Counted from the stretch's first letter, positions 8,050-19,095 are shown. The stretch: 64,000 nucleotides of DNA from Microbacterium terregens (GCF_039534975.1 NZ_BAAAWH010000001.1:248001-312000); one strand, 5' to 3'. The notes: generated by a model from the sequence alone, not told the origin. Translations and numbers: made by a program.

Positions 8050-8571
8050 CGAAGCCGGCGGGTTCAGATCGGGGTGCAGGGCGGTGAAGAGCGAGTACGG
8101 CTGGCCGTCCGGGTCCGGTCCGCGCTCCTTGAACTCCCTGATCACCTCGTACAGGCGGTGCGTGAGCTCCTCCCGGTGCTGGTCGTTGATCTTGAGCCCG
8201 AGCCATGTGGTGTCGACGTCATCCGGCGGCAGGCCCGCGATCTGCTGCAGGAAGGTCTCGACCATCACCAGCGACCCGCCCGGCATCGACGTGCGCCAGG
8301 ACAGCCCCGTCGCCCGGTACGGCACCTCCCGCGCGCCCTGAGCGCCGATGCGATCGGGATCGGCCGCGAGGAACCCGGTCTGCACGAGGGTGCGGACGTG
8401 GTGCAGCATCGTCCCCGGGTTCACGCCGAGCAGCTCGGCGAGCTCCTTGTTCGTGCGGGATTCGAATGCGCACAGGCGTAGCACGCGCAGTCGCGTCGCG
8501 GAGCTGAGTGCGCGGATCCGAGCCCGCGCAGCCGGATCGTCCTCGTGCAGGACGATCCGCTCTTCGGTCAT
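8044..8571 (-). CDS. ArsR-like winged-helix regulator
   Basis: 175 residues. IRALSSATRLRVLRLCAFESRTNKELAELLGVNPGTMLHHVRTLVQTGFL is an ArsR-type winged helix; the C-terminal half (HREELTHRLYEVIREF) is helical and may bind a ligand. No metal-binding Cys pair is seen in the recognition helix. The ATG follows TAGGCT by six bases (8583-8578), giving a leaderless message. It is divergent from an MFS exporter and the shared 51-bp symmetric region is its probable operator, so it most likely represses that exporter and itself. Confidence 0.88.
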   Translation of the reverse strand: MTEERIVLHEDDPAARARIRALSSATRLRVLRLCAFESRTNKELAELLGVNPGTMLHHVRTLVQTGFLAADPDRIGAQGAREVPYRATGLSWRTSMPGGSLVMVETFLQQIAGLPPDDVDTTWLGLKINDQHREELTHRLYEVIREFKERGPDPDGQPYSLFTALHPDLNPPASR

Positions 8572-8589
8572 GGCGTCAGCCTAACTCGG

Positions 8590-8640
8590 TGATTGACATT
8601 CCTCAATCAGTGTCGGACACTGATTGACATGTCTCAATCA
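8590..8640. promoter_or_regulatory. Tandem palindromic operator with back-to-back promoters
   Basis: Two copies of TGATTGACAT-N2-CTCAATCA (8590-8609, 8621-8640), 31 bp centre to centre, joined by a third palindrome AATCAGTGTC-G-GACACTGATT (8605-8625). Plus-strand -35 TTGACA (8593-8598) with GACACT (8616-8621); minus-strand TTGAGG, 17 bp, TAGGCT (8583-8578). The operator covers the -35 boxes of both directions and the start of the exporter gene. Confidence 0.8.
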
Positions 8641-10035
8641 GATGCCGATGGCACGGATCGTGACGTGATCGCCGAGGCACGTGCCGAATCCGAGCGCCCC
8701 GGCGGACTGGCGGGACCGGTCAGCGAGTGGAGGAACGACGACCGAACCGGCGACACGCGGGTGACGGACTCAGGGCCGACCGCGCCGCCCCGCAGCCTGT
8801 GGCGCGACCGCAACTTCCTCACCTTCTGGAGCGGGCAGGCCTTCAGCCAGTTCGGATCGCAGATCCAGGAGCTGGCGATTCCGGTCCTGGCGGTGCTCAT
8901 CCTGAACGCGACGGAGCTGCAGGTGGGCATGCTCAGCGCCGCGGGGGTGGCCGCATTCCTCGTCGTCGGGTTGCCCGCGGGCGCCTGGATCGACCGCATG
9001 CGCAAACGGCGCGTGATGATCTGGGCCGATGCGGTGCGCGCGGTCGCGCTGACCGCACTCCCGCTGCTGTGGTGGCTCGGCGCGCTGCAGATGTGGCACC
9101 TCTATGCCGTCGCCCTGATCGTCGGGGTTGCGACCGTCTTCTTCGACGTGTCCTATCAGAGCATCATCCCGTCGCTGGTGCGCCCGGCGCAGATCGCCGA
9201 GGCGAACGGCAAGCTGCAGGCCACGTACGAGGTGGCGAACATCACCGGCCCCGGAATCGGCGGGTGGCTGATCGGCATCATCGCTGCGCCCTTCGCGATC
9301 CTCACGACCGTGGGCACGTACCTGATCTCGTTCGCTGCGCTGCTGTTCACGCGTGACGATGAGCCGGAGCGTGCCCCCGAAGATCGGGCCCCGATCCTCC
9401 ACGAGATCTGGGAGGGCCTGCGGTTCGTCTTCGCCGAGAAGCTGCTCCGGCGGATCGTGGGCACGACGGCGACATCGAACTTCTTCAACATGGTCTCGAC
9501 GACCATGCTGCCGATCTTCCTCCTGCGGGAGCTCGGACTCAGCCCGGCCTCGATGGGCGTCATCTTCTCGCTCGGCGCCGTCGGCGGATTGATCGGGGCC
9601 GTCGCGACCCCGCACATCGTGCGATGGCTCGGCGAAGCGCGATCGATCCCGCTCAGCTCCATCGGGTTCAGCGTCGTGGCCGTCTTTCTCCCGGTTGCCG
9701 CGATGGTGCCGTCCATCGCGTTCCCGTTGCTGGTCGCGCAGGGCTTCGTCGGCAGCTTCACTGTGCTCTGGTACAACGTCACCCAGGTGACCTTCCGGCA
9801 GCGGATCACGCCGCCGCGGCTGCTCGGCCGGATGAATGCGTCCATCCGCTTCGTCGTGTGGGGCGTGATGCCGATCGCGGCGGTGCTCTCCGGCGCCCTC
9901 GGCACGTGGCTCGGAGTGGTCGCGACGATGTGGATCGGGGCCGTCGGCCAGCTCCTCGCGGCGCTGTTCGTCCTCATCGGCCCGTTCTGGTCGATGCGCG
10001 ACCTGCCCGACACCGAGGCACCCTCAGCCCGCTGA
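8629..10035 (+). CDS. MFS transporter, EntS/MFS_3-like exporter
   Basis: 468 residues with a hydrophilic N-terminal tail of about 50 residues, then twelve membrane segments beginning LWRDRNFLTFWSGQAFSQFG. GAWIDRMRKRRVMIWAD is the loop 2-3 MFS signature. Resembles exporters of siderophores and drugs in this subfamily. The start at 8629 is chosen because it lies seven bases after the -10 and inside the ArsR operator; upstream TTG 8593 is part of the -35. Regulated by the divergent ArsR protein by inference. Confidence 0.88.
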   Translation: MSQSDADGTDRDVIAEARAESERPGGLAGPVSEWRNDDRTGDTRVTDSGPTAPPRSLWRDRNFLTFWSGQAFSQFGSQIQELAIPVLAVLILNATELQVGMLSAAGVAAFLVVGLPAGAWIDRMRKRRVMIWADAVRAVALTALPLLWWLGALQMWHLYAVALIVGVATVFFDVSYQSIIPSLVRPAQIAEANGKLQATYEVANITGPGIGGWLIGIIAAPFAILTTVGTYLISFAALLFTRDDEPERAPEDRAPILHEIWEGLRFVFAEKLLRRIVGTTATSNFFNMVSTTMLPIFLLRELGLSPASMGVIFSLGAVGGLIGAVATPHIVRWLGEARSIPLSSIGFSVVAVFLPVAAMVPSIAFPLLVAQGFVGSFTVLWYNVTQVTFRQRITPPRLLGRMNASIRFVVWGVMPIAAVLSGALGTWLGVVATMWIGAVGQLLAALFVLIGPFWSMRDLPDTEAPSAR

Positions 10036-10086
10036 ACCGTCGAGCGGCCCGTCGCTTGTCCCTTCGCGTGTCCCGCCACGCACGGC

Positions 10087-10104
10087 CGGATGCCGCGGCA
10101 TCCG
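10087..10104. terminator. Perfect 18-bp palindrome after the MFS gene
   Basis: CGGATGCCG-CGGCATCCG, about 50 bp past the MFS stop, built from the GGATGCC word that is abundant in this genome. A cruciform or terminator role is possible. Confidence 0.4.
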
Positions 10105-10119
10105 CTCGTGTGCCCCGTC

Positions 10120-10196
10120 CCTCCCCTGTTCACTTGCCCTGTTCGTACGCGAAACGAGACGATCGGCGTACATACAGGGCAAGTGAACAGAGGAGG
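10120..10196. repeat. 77-bp stem-loop with 23-bp arms
   Basis: Arms 10120-10142 and 10174-10196 are complementary with one mismatch; a second 6-bp stem GTACGC/GCGTAC (10145-10150, 10166-10171) continues the helix inside the loop. It sits alone in the 290-bp gap between the MFS gene and the polyketide synthase, which otherwise holds nothing recognisable. Confidence 0.7.
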
Positions 10197-10325
10197 CGGA
10201 GCGAACGCGCAGACGATCGCACAGCCCGCGGAGCGGGGGTATCGGAAGACGGTCGATTCCCGATCGCGGGAACGCGGATCGCGCTATCCCTGTGCGCGAG
10301 CGGTGTTCCCGGCCTATCGTGAAGC

Positions 10326-11459
10326 ATGACCGCACGCATCCTGTCGATCGGAACCGCGACACCCCCGACGACGATCGCACAGGACCGCATCCGCGACTTC
10401 TTCGCCCAACAACCCGACTGCGACCGGCTCACGCAGCGCCTCATCCGCGCGACGTTCGACGCGGCCCAGATCGAGCGGCGGCACACCGTGCTGCCCGAAC
10501 TGGGCGATGCCGGAGGCGACGGCATCTTCGTCGACGCCCAGGGGATGCTGCGCTCCCCCGGCACCGCGCTGCGCAACGCGGAGTACATCCGGCTCGCGCC
10601 GGAGCTCTCCCGCAGGGCGGCGCAGGCCGCCCTCGACGAGGCGGGGGTCGCGGCATCCCGGATCACGCACGTGGTCACTGTTTCGTGCACCGGATGCTTC
10701 GCCCCCGGCCCCGATTTCCGTATCGTCCGCGACCTGGGGCTGGCACCCTCCACGGAGCGCTACCACCTGGGATTCATCGGCTGCGCCGCCGCCTTTCCGG
10801 CGCTGCGGGCAGCCGAGCGGTTCTGCGCCGCCCAGCCCGACGCCGTCGTGCTCGTCGTCTGCACGGAGCTGTGCAGCCTGCACATCCGGCCGAGCGCGTC
10901 GCCGGACCAGATCGTCTCGTCCTCGGTGTTCGCCGACGGGTCGGCCGCGGCGGTCATCACCGCCGACGCGGCCGACCGCCCCGGCCTGGACCTCGAGCGG
11001 TTCGGCACGACGCTGACCAGCGAAGGCGAGGAGGACATGGCCTGGACCATCGGCGACGACGGGTTCGAGATGGTCCTGACCGGCGAGGTGCCCCGCATCA
11101 TCGGACGAGAGATCCGTGGAGCGGTCGACAGCTTTCTCGCGGGCGACGTGCCGACGGCGTGGGCGATCCACCCCGGTGGTCGCAGCATCCTGGATCGGGT
11201 TCAGGCCGGCCTCGAACTCGCCCCCGAAGCGCTGCACGCGTCGCGCGCCGTGCTGCGGGACTACGGCAACATGTCCAGCGCCACGGTCATGTTCATCCTG
11301 CGGGAGCTGCTGCGCGACGATGCGGTCCAGGACGGCGCGACCATCGCGGGCCTCGCGTTCGGCCCGGGGCTGACCGTCGAATCGGCCATGTTCACCAAGC
11401 GGATCGCCCCGGTCACGCCGGCCGCCCACGCCGAACGACACCTGGCAGTGGCGGGATGA
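10326..11459 (+). CDS. Type III polyketide synthase
   Basis: 377 residues, chalcone-synthase fold. The catalytic triad is visible: Cys153 in GFIGCAAAFPAL, His282 in WAIHPGG and Asn315 in YGNMSSATV, with the same His-Asn spacing (33) as in plant chalcone synthase. VSCTGCFAPGPD is the bacterial form of the upstream motif, and VFADGSAAAV lines the tunnel. It condenses malonyl-CoA on an acyl-CoA starter to give a resorcinol, pyrone or phloroglucinol. The next two genes overlap it in one operon (methyltransferase, monooxygenase), the logic of the Streptomyces srs phenolic-lipid genes. Transcription may start at or near the ATG (TATCGT at 10315-10320). Confidence 0.95.
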   Translation: MTARILSIGTATPPTTIAQDRIRDFFAQQPDCDRLTQRLIRATFDAAQIERRHTVLPELGDAGGDGIFVDAQGMLRSPGTALRNAEYIRLAPELSRRAAQAALDEAGVAASRITHVVTVSCTGCFAPGPDFRIVRDLGLAPSTERYHLGFIGCAAAFPALRAAERFCAAQPDAVVLVVCTELCSLHIRPSASPDQIVSSSVFADGSAAAVITADAADRPGLDLERFGTTLTSEGEEDMAWTIGDDGFEMVLTGEVPRIIGREIRGAVDSFLAGDVPTAWAIHPGGRSILDRVQAGLELAPEALHASRAVLRDYGNMSSATVMFILRELLRDDAVQDGATIAGLAFGPGLTVESAMFTKRIAPVTPAAHAERHLAVAG

Positions 11460-12157
11460 GCCTGGCCGAACGCGACGGGGTCCTGCTCGAGCTGATGGAC
11501 GACCCCGGGTGCGACCCCGAGCTCCTCCGCACCACGCTGCGGCGGTTCGAGACGATCAACCGCGTGGTGTCGGGGTGGGGGCACATCTACCGTTCCCGGA
11601 TCCGGCCGTACCTCTCCGCGCTCGATCGGCCCGCGAGGGTACTGGACCTCGGTTGCGGCGGCGGCGACGTCCTGACACACCTCGCGCACCGCGCGCGGCG
11701 AGACGGCCTCACGGTCGAATGGATCGGTGTGGATCCGGATCCCCGCGCCCTCGAGGTGGCGACCACGAGGAGTTCACCGGCGGGAGCGAGCTTCCGCTGC
11801 ACGGACAGCGGGAGCCTTCTGGAAGAGGGCGAATCCTTCGACCTGGTGTTGTCGAACCACGTGCTGCACCATCTGACCTCGGACGAGCTGCTGCGTTTTG
11901 CCGACGAGTCGCGTCGACTCTCTCGCGGCCTGGTCATGCACGCGGACATCGAACGCGGCCGTGTCGCGTACGGGCTGTACACGGTGTGGATCACCCCGTT
12001 CGCCCCGGGCTCGTTCCTGCGCACCGACGGTCTGCGCTCGATCCGCCGCAGCTATCGCCGGGCCGAGCTCGCCGACGTCCTGGGTGCCCCGTGGCGTGTC
12101 GAGCGGCCGTTTCCGTTCCGAGTGCTCGCCGTCGCACCCGGACTCGCCGATGCCTGA
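11456..12157 (+). CDS. Class I SAM-dependent methyltransferase
   Basis: 233 residues, ATGA overlap with the polyketide synthase stop. SAM-binding motif I is VLDLGCGGGDVLTHLA, motif II ends IGVDPDPRALE, and SNHVLHHLTSDELLRF is motif IV. A helical N-terminal cap (FETINRVVSGWGHIYR) precedes the core. It probably methylates an oxygen or ring carbon of the polyketide product. It differs from SrsB of the Streptomyces srs operon, which is a membrane ICMT-type enzyme. Confidence 0.9.
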   Translation: MSLAERDGVLLELMDDPGCDPELLRTTLRRFETINRVVSGWGHIYRSRIRPYLSALDRPARVLDLGCGGGDVLTHLAHRARRDGLTVEWIGVDPDPRALEVATTRSSPAGASFRCTDSGSLLEEGESFDLVLSNHVLHHLTSDELLRFADESRRLSRGLVMHADIERGRVAYGLYTVWITPFAPGSFLRTDGLRSIRRSYRRAELADVLGAPWRVERPFPFRVLAVAPGLADA

Positions 12158-13295
12158 TGTCGTCGTCGTCGGTGCAGGTCCGGTAGGGACGCTGCTCGCG
12201 GCCGAGCTCCTCCGTCGCGGTGTGGACGTGCGACTGCTGGAGCGCCGGCCGGCTCCCGGACTCGGCACCCGCGCGATCGGACTGCACGCGCCGGTCCTCG
12301 CCGCCCTCGAGGAGTCGGGCATCACCGAGCAGCTGCTCGCGCACGCCCGGCGCGTCCACCGCGGGGAAGCGCGCGCCGGCGAACGCGTGCTCGGGGTCGT
12401 GCGGTTCGACCGGCTCTCGACGCGCTTCCCGTTCGTGGCCACGCTGGCCCAGGCCGAGACCGAGGCGGTGCTCGGTGCGGCGGCGCCGGCCCCGGAGCGC
12501 GGTGCCGAGGTGACCGCGGTGAGGGGGCGCCCGACCGCCGTCGAGTTGACGCTCACGCACTCCGACGGTACCGACGAGGTGGCCGCCGCGCCGATCGTCG
12601 TGCTGGCCGGCGGGTGGGCCGCGCGGCCGCTGGCCTATCGCGCGGTGCCCACCACCACGTACCCCGACCGCTATCTCATGTCCGACATCAGCGTCGGGGA
12701 TCGATCGGATGCCGATACCGCGATCGTCAATCTCGCGCCGGGTGGCGTGCTCGAATCCTTCCCGCTCCCGGGTGCGATGCGGCGCATGGTGGCGTGGGAT
12801 GCCGCGACCGATCCGGCCGCGGATTCGGAGTCGGCGCGGGTCGCGCGGCTTCAGGCCGCCCTGCGAGCTCGGGGCGAGGCATCCGTCGCCGACGCCGTCG
12901 TCACCGCGACCGCATTCGGGGTGCGGCGCGTCATCGCCCCGCGGTTGCGGCGCGGCGGGCTGTTCGTGATCGGCGACACGGCGCACGAGGTCAGCCCCAT
13001 CGGCGGTCAGGGGATGAATCTCGGACTGCTGGATGCCGTCGGCCTGGCACCGCTGCTGGCGCGGTGGATCCACGAGCGCGCCGCACCCGACGCGGACCTC
13101 GCCGTGTGGGAGCACCGTCGCGTGCGCTCGGCCGTGCGGGCGGGGCGGCTCGCCGCGGTCAACACTGTGCTCGGCCGCCCGCGACAGGGCCCGATCGATG
13201 CCGCACGCCGCACGCTCGTGCGCGGCATGCTGATGCCGCCGCTCGGGCGCGGATTCGCGTGGGCGTACGCGATGGGGCTCGACGCCGGCCCGTGA
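12150..13295 (+). CDS. FAD-dependent aromatic monooxygenase
   Basis: 381 residues, overlapping the methyltransferase by 8 bp. N-terminal dinucleotide fold VVVVGAGPVGTLLAAELL, and the late GD motif FVIGDTAHEVSPIGGQGMNLGLLDA that contacts the FAD ribityl chain. This places it with group A flavoprotein hydroxylases. By analogy with SrsC it may hydroxylate the methylated resorcinol so that it oxidises to a quinone (inference). Start MPDVVVVGAG is the only plausible one. Confidence 0.92.
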   Translation: MPDVVVVGAGPVGTLLAAELLRRGVDVRLLERRPAPGLGTRAIGLHAPVLAALEESGITEQLLAHARRVHRGEARAGERVLGVVRFDRLSTRFPFVATLAQAETEAVLGAAAPAPERGAEVTAVRGRPTAVELTLTHSDGTDEVAAAPIVVLAGGWAARPLAYRAVPTTTYPDRYLMSDISVGDRSDADTAIVNLAPGGVLESFPLPGAMRRMVAWDAATDPAADSESARVARLQAALRARGEASVADAVVTATAFGVRRVIAPRLRRGGLFVIGDTAHEVSPIGGQGMNLGLLDAVGLAPLLARWIHERAAPDADLAVWEHRRVRSAVRAGRLAAVNTVLGRPRQGPIDAARRTLVRGMLMPPLGRGFAWAYAMGLDAGP

Positions 13296-13359
13296 CGCCG
13301 CGCCGGTCCCGGAGACGCCGCGCTTCCCGCACCTTCCCCCGCGAGTGGCGGCCGGGGGC

Positions 13360-14226
13360 TCAGGTCGCGAGCGCCGGACCCGTCGCAGCGAGCAGCACGC
13401 ACAGCAGGAGCGACGCGAGCATCACGAGCTGGAACACCCGACGCCCGGGCGGCCGCACGAGCGCGAGTACGAGCCCGGCGATCGCGATGAGGACGACGGC
13501 GCCGAAGATCACCACGCTCACCGGCGTCGGGCCGGCTCCGAGCAGCACCGCGAGGGCACCCCCGACGAGGGCGACCGCCGCGATCACGGCCGAGACACGG
13601 CGACCGAGGCGGTGCGGCAGGCCGCGCACGCCGGTGCGGGCGTCGTCGTCGAGGTCGGGCAGAACGTTGGTGAGGTGGATCGCCACGCCGAGCGCCGCGC
13701 CGGCCGCCCACGCCCACCCGGCCGCGACGCGCGGCTCCGCGGCGGACAGCGTCACGAGGGACGGCAGCAGTCCGAAGCTGACCATGAACGGCACGACCGA
13801 GACCACCGTCGATTTGAGCCCCGCGTTGTACGACCACGCGGATGCGAGCGCCACGAGGTGGGCGAGCCCCATCGCCCAGCTCAGCAGGAACGACAGGACG
13901 AGCGACAGCAGAAGACATCCGGATGCCGCGACCCACGCAGCGCGAAGCGACACGTCACCGCGGGCGATCGGCTTGTCGGCTCGACCCGTGACCCGGTCCC
14001 GCGGCGCGTCGATCGCATCGTTGGAGATCCCGACCGAGAGCTGACCGAGGAAGATCGCGAGCGTCAGCACGACGATGCGCCAGGGCTCAAGGCCCGCGGC
14101 GACGCCGAGGGTGAGCGCAACCGCGGTCACCACGACGCTCGGGCCGGGGTGCGTCGAACGCCACAGCGCCCCGATAACCGACGGACGGCCGGACGCGATC
14201 GGCTCGCTGCGGGGTGGTTCGGTCAT
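13360..14226 (-). CDS. UbiA-family aromatic prenyltransferase
   Basis: 288 residues and about eight membrane segments. First Asp-rich motif NDAIDAPRD (residues 69-77), followed by TGRADKPIARG; second motif DLDDDARTG (about 191-199). These bind the Mg-diphosphate of an isoprenoid donor. It attaches a prenyl chain to an aromatic acceptor in the membrane. It faces the polyketide operon with only 64 bp between, so the polyketide is the likely acceptor, though this is inference. The upstream gene for a small membrane protein is 13 bp away on the same strand. Confidence 0.92.
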   Translation of the reverse strand: MTEPPRSEPIASGRPSVIGALWRSTHPGPSVVVTAVALTLGVAAGLEPWRIVVLTLAIFLGQLSVGISNDAIDAPRDRVTGRADKPIARGDVSLRAAWVAASGCLLLSLVLSFLLSWAMGLAHLVALASAWSYNAGLKSTVVSVVPFMVSFGLLPSLVTLSAAEPRVAAGWAWAAGAALGVAIHLTNVLPDLDDDARTGVRGLPHRLGRRVSAVIAAVALVGGALAVLLGAGPTPVSVVIFGAVVLIAIAGLVLALVRPPGRRVFQLVMLASLLLCVLLAATGPALAT

Positions 14227-14239
14227 GACGGGTCCCCGT

Positions 14240-14710
14240 TCACGCGTCGACCGGGCGGCGCCACCGCACGATGCCGGCGATGCCGAGCACCACGGCGGCC
14301 AGATACGCGATGCCGGTGATGAAGGCGGCCGCGGTGAAGATCACCGCGGATGCGTCGTACGTGACCGCGCCCCCGGTCCAGGCCGTGAGGCCGGAGTCGA
14401 GGCGCCCGCTGTCCCCGGCGTCGGGGACGGTGAGCGCGCCGACGATGAGCGCTGCCCACAGGACGACGCTGGCGATGTCGTACGCGAGGCGAGTGGCCTT
14501 CGCCCTCCGGACGGTCGGGTCGAAGAGGGTCAGCACCGGCGGGAGCAGCAGCACGACGACCACGAGGAGTCCGTACACCATCCCGACGAAGCCCATCCAT
14601 CCGACCTCGGCGCCCACCAGCCCGCGACCGAGGAAGAAGAACAGCGGCAGCAGCAGCGCCGCCACCCATTGGGCGACGAAGACGAAGCGGCCGGAGCGTG
14701 CGATCTGCAT
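14240..14710 (-). CDS. Small membrane protein next to UbiA, function unknown
   Basis: 156 residues with four hydrophobic segments (about 8-28, 38-60, 78-95, 122-145). I do not recognise a named domain. The ATG is six bases after TACGGT (14722-14717) and no ribosome site is present, so the two-gene unit with ubiA probably starts here as a leaderless message. A role as partner of the prenyltransferase or in transport of the product is a guess from position only. Confidence 0.75.
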   Translation of the reverse strand: MQIARSGRFVFVAQWVAALLLPLFFFLGRGLVGAEVGWMGFVGMVYGLLVVVVLLLPPVLTLFDPTVRRAKATRLAYDIASVVLWAALIVGALTVPDAGDSGRLDSGLTAWTGGAVTYDASAVIFTAAAFITGIAYLAAVVLGIAGIVRWRRPVDA

Positions 14711-14751
14711 GCCCCGACCGTACCGCCGCACCGGCATGCGACACGAGGAAC

Positions 14752-14969
14752 CCTCGCCTGTCACAACCGTCCCCGCGCGCGACACGTTGCGACAGCGGAA
14801 CAACAGGGGGCCCCGGCCTGCCAGCCCCTCGCCTGTCGCAAACCGCCCCCGCGCGCGACATGTTGCGACAGCGGAACAACAGGGGGCCCCGGCCTGCCAG
14901 CCCCTCGCCTGTCGCAAACCGCCCCCGCGCGCGGCAGGTTGCGACAGGGGAGCAGCAGGGGCCCGGGGC

Positions 14970-14973
<4 letters not shown>
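14752..14973. repeat. Three tandem copies of a 75/76-bp palindromic unit
   Basis: Units begin at 14752, 14827 and 14903. Copies 1 and 2 are nearly identical; copy 3 diverges at its end. Each contains CTGTCGCAA and TTGCGACAG as inverted arms around GC-rich sequence, so each can fold into a hairpin. It fills the gap between clpB and the membrane gene. A degenerate relative lies at 44480-44545. Confidence 0.85.
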
Positions 14974-17177
<2,204 letters not shown>

Positions 17178-17218
17178 CTGTCTCCTGAGTTCTGGTACCG
17201 GCTCCGGCTGTCTTCAAA

Positions 17219-17239
17219 GTTGAGCCGCGTTGACTCAAG
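17219..17239 (-). promoter_or_regulatory. HAIR operator of clpB (HspR site)
   Basis: Reads CTTGAGT-N7-GCTCAAC on the minus strand, matching the HAIR consensus CTTGAGT-N7-ACTCAAG with two differences. It differs from the dnaK site at one base of 21. It overlaps the -10. Confidence 0.9.
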
Positions 17240-17266
17240 TTTATCAGAGCAGTCCGTCGGCGACAA
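17238..17266 (-). promoter_or_regulatory. Sigma-70-type promoter of clpB
   Basis: TTGTCG (17266-17261), 17 bp, TAAACT (17243-17238), with the HAIR site beginning inside the -10. Confidence 0.65.
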
Positions 17267-17279
17267 TGCCGCCGCATCA

Positions 17280-18944
17280 TCAGCCGCGCTGCTCCTCCCG
17301 CGCGTCCGCATACGCGCGCCGCACCGTCTCGCCCACCCACTCGCTGCTGCGATACACGTTGCCCGGGCCCAGCTCCTCGGCCAGACCGCTCGTCTGCACC
17401 TGGTCGAACACGCGCTTCTCACTGATGACGAGCTTGAGCCAGGCACCGGCATCCCGTAGTTCCCGCGCGTACCGCCGCAGGACCTCGATGAGAGACAGGC
17501 CGATCTGATCCGTCCCGCGCAGCCGGATGATCACGACGGCGCCTTTCGAGTCGCGATCCACCGCGGGCAGCTGATTCTCGAAGACCGGCGCGCTCGCGAA
17601 GAAGAGGCTGCCGTACGGCTGCAGGATCACGATCTCGCCGGCCGGGATGCGCGCAGGAGGGTCGGTCTCGCGGATGCGCCCGGCATCACGTACGTGCACC
17701 TGGCGCACGCGCACCCGATTCGACTGCTGCCCGACGAACAGGATGATCCCCATGCCGACCCCGACGAGGACGGCGAACTGCAGCGGCATGACAAGCGTGA
17801 GCCCGAACGTGACCGCCATGACGGTCGTCGGAAGCGGGCCGCTCTTGATCACGGAGAGGATGCGACTGGGCTTGATGGCGCCGATGCCGATGACGATCAG
17901 CAGCCCGGCGAGTGCGGGCATCGCCACGTAGTTCACCAGATCCGAAGCGAAGAGGATCACCAGAGCCATCACGCCGCCCGCGACGACGAAGACAAGCCGT
18001 GTCTTGGCCCCGCTCGCCACGACGAGCGACGAGCCCGACATCGACCCGCCGACCGGCATCCCCTGGAACACCCCCGAGACGATGCTGCCGGCGCCCTGCC
18101 CGATGAAGTCCCGCGACGTGTTCGGGGGCCGGCCGGTCGGGGTCGGGAGGCCCGCTGACACCGCGGCGCCCTGCACCAGCCCGACGAACGCGAGCGAGAA
18201 CGCCGGAATGATCAGGAACACGACATCGTCGATATTGGGAAGCACCGGCGCCGGAAGGCCGCTCGGCACGTCGACGATGTCGTCGAGCAGGAGCACGGGT
18301 GTGCCGAGCCAGATGTTCAGGAGGACGGCGAGGCCGGACCCGAGCACGACGGCGACGACCAGGCCCACCGAGCCGATCGGGGCGAGTCGGAACAGGTGGA
18401 TCAGTCCGATCACCAGCAGTCCGACGGTGACCGACGCGATGCTCCATTCCGGGATGTGCAGAAGCTGGTCGACCAGCTTTGCGAGCCGGTTGCCGCCCTC
18501 GGCCGGGTAGCCGGTGAGGTTCGACAGCTGGCCCAGGATGATGTTCACGCCGACCGCGGTCACGAAGCCCGCCATGACGGCCGTCGGCACGAATCGGACG
18601 AGGCGCCCGCCGCCGAACAGGCCGGCGAGGATCATCACGATGCCGGTCATGATCGCGAGGGTGTACAGCGCGCGGTCAGGATCGGCGCGGCTCTCGAGGT
18701 CGGCGTCCGACACGATCAGCGCCATGGCGCCGGTCGCCTGCACGACCATGAACGTGCTGCTGGTGAAGAACGCGGCGCCGACCATGCCGAACAGGTACGC
18801 GTACAGGCCGGCCAGCGGATTGATGCCCGCGAGCAGACCGGCAGCCAGGCCATCCGGCACGGCCTCGACACCCAGCACCAGACCCGACACGGCATCCTTG
18901 CCGATGGTCTTGCGGGAGAAGAGTTTCCGGAGCGCGGCGCGCAC
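17280..18944 (-). CDS. SulP-family anion transporter with STAS domain
   Basis: About 554 residues. The membrane domain (about 15-400) has the SulP signature start DAVSGLVLGVEAVPDGLAAG and GGSMSGSSLVVASGAKTR; the C-terminal STAS domain (about 430-530) has GAVVIIRLRGTDQIGLSLIEVLRRY. Carries sulfate, bicarbonate or another anion with H+ or Na+. TAGCGT (18956-18951) lies six bases before GTG 18944, so I place the start there; GTG 18950 directly abuts the -10 and would need an upstream transcript start. Confidence 0.9.
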   Translation of the reverse strand: MRAALRKLFSRKTIGKDAVSGLVLGVEAVPDGLAAGLLAGINPLAGLYAYLFGMVGAAFFTSSTFMVVQATGAMALIVSDADLESRADPDRALYTLAIMTGIVMILAGLFGGGRLVRFVPTAVMAGFVTAVGVNIILGQLSNLTGYPAEGGNRLAKLVDQLLHIPEWSIASVTVGLLVIGLIHLFRLAPIGSVGLVVAVVLGSGLAVLLNIWLGTPVLLLDDIVDVPSGLPAPVLPNIDDVVFLIIPAFSLAFVGLVQGAAVSAGLPTPTGRPPNTSRDFIGQGAGSIVSGVFQGMPVGGSMSGSSLVVASGAKTRLVFVVAGGVMALVILFASDLVNYVAMPALAGLLIVIGIGAIKPSRILSVIKSGPLPTTVMAVTFGLTLVMPLQFAVLVGVGMGIILFVGQQSNRVRVRQVHVRDAGRIRETDPPARIPAGEIVILQPYGSLFFASAPVFENQLPAVDRDSKGAVVIIRLRGTDQIGLSLIEVLRRYARELRDAGAWLKLVISEKRVFDQVQTSGLAEELGPGNVYRSSEWVGETVRRAYADAREEQRG

Positions 18945-19095
18945 GCTCACACGCTATCGAACGCCCCCGCGCGCCGACACCGGGGCCCGCATGCACCGAC
19001 ACCGTGACCCGCGCCAGCCCTACCCAACCGACGACACGTTGACTAACGTCGGAACGTCGGCGTCAACGAGGTCGCCGATATCCGAGAGGAGAACC

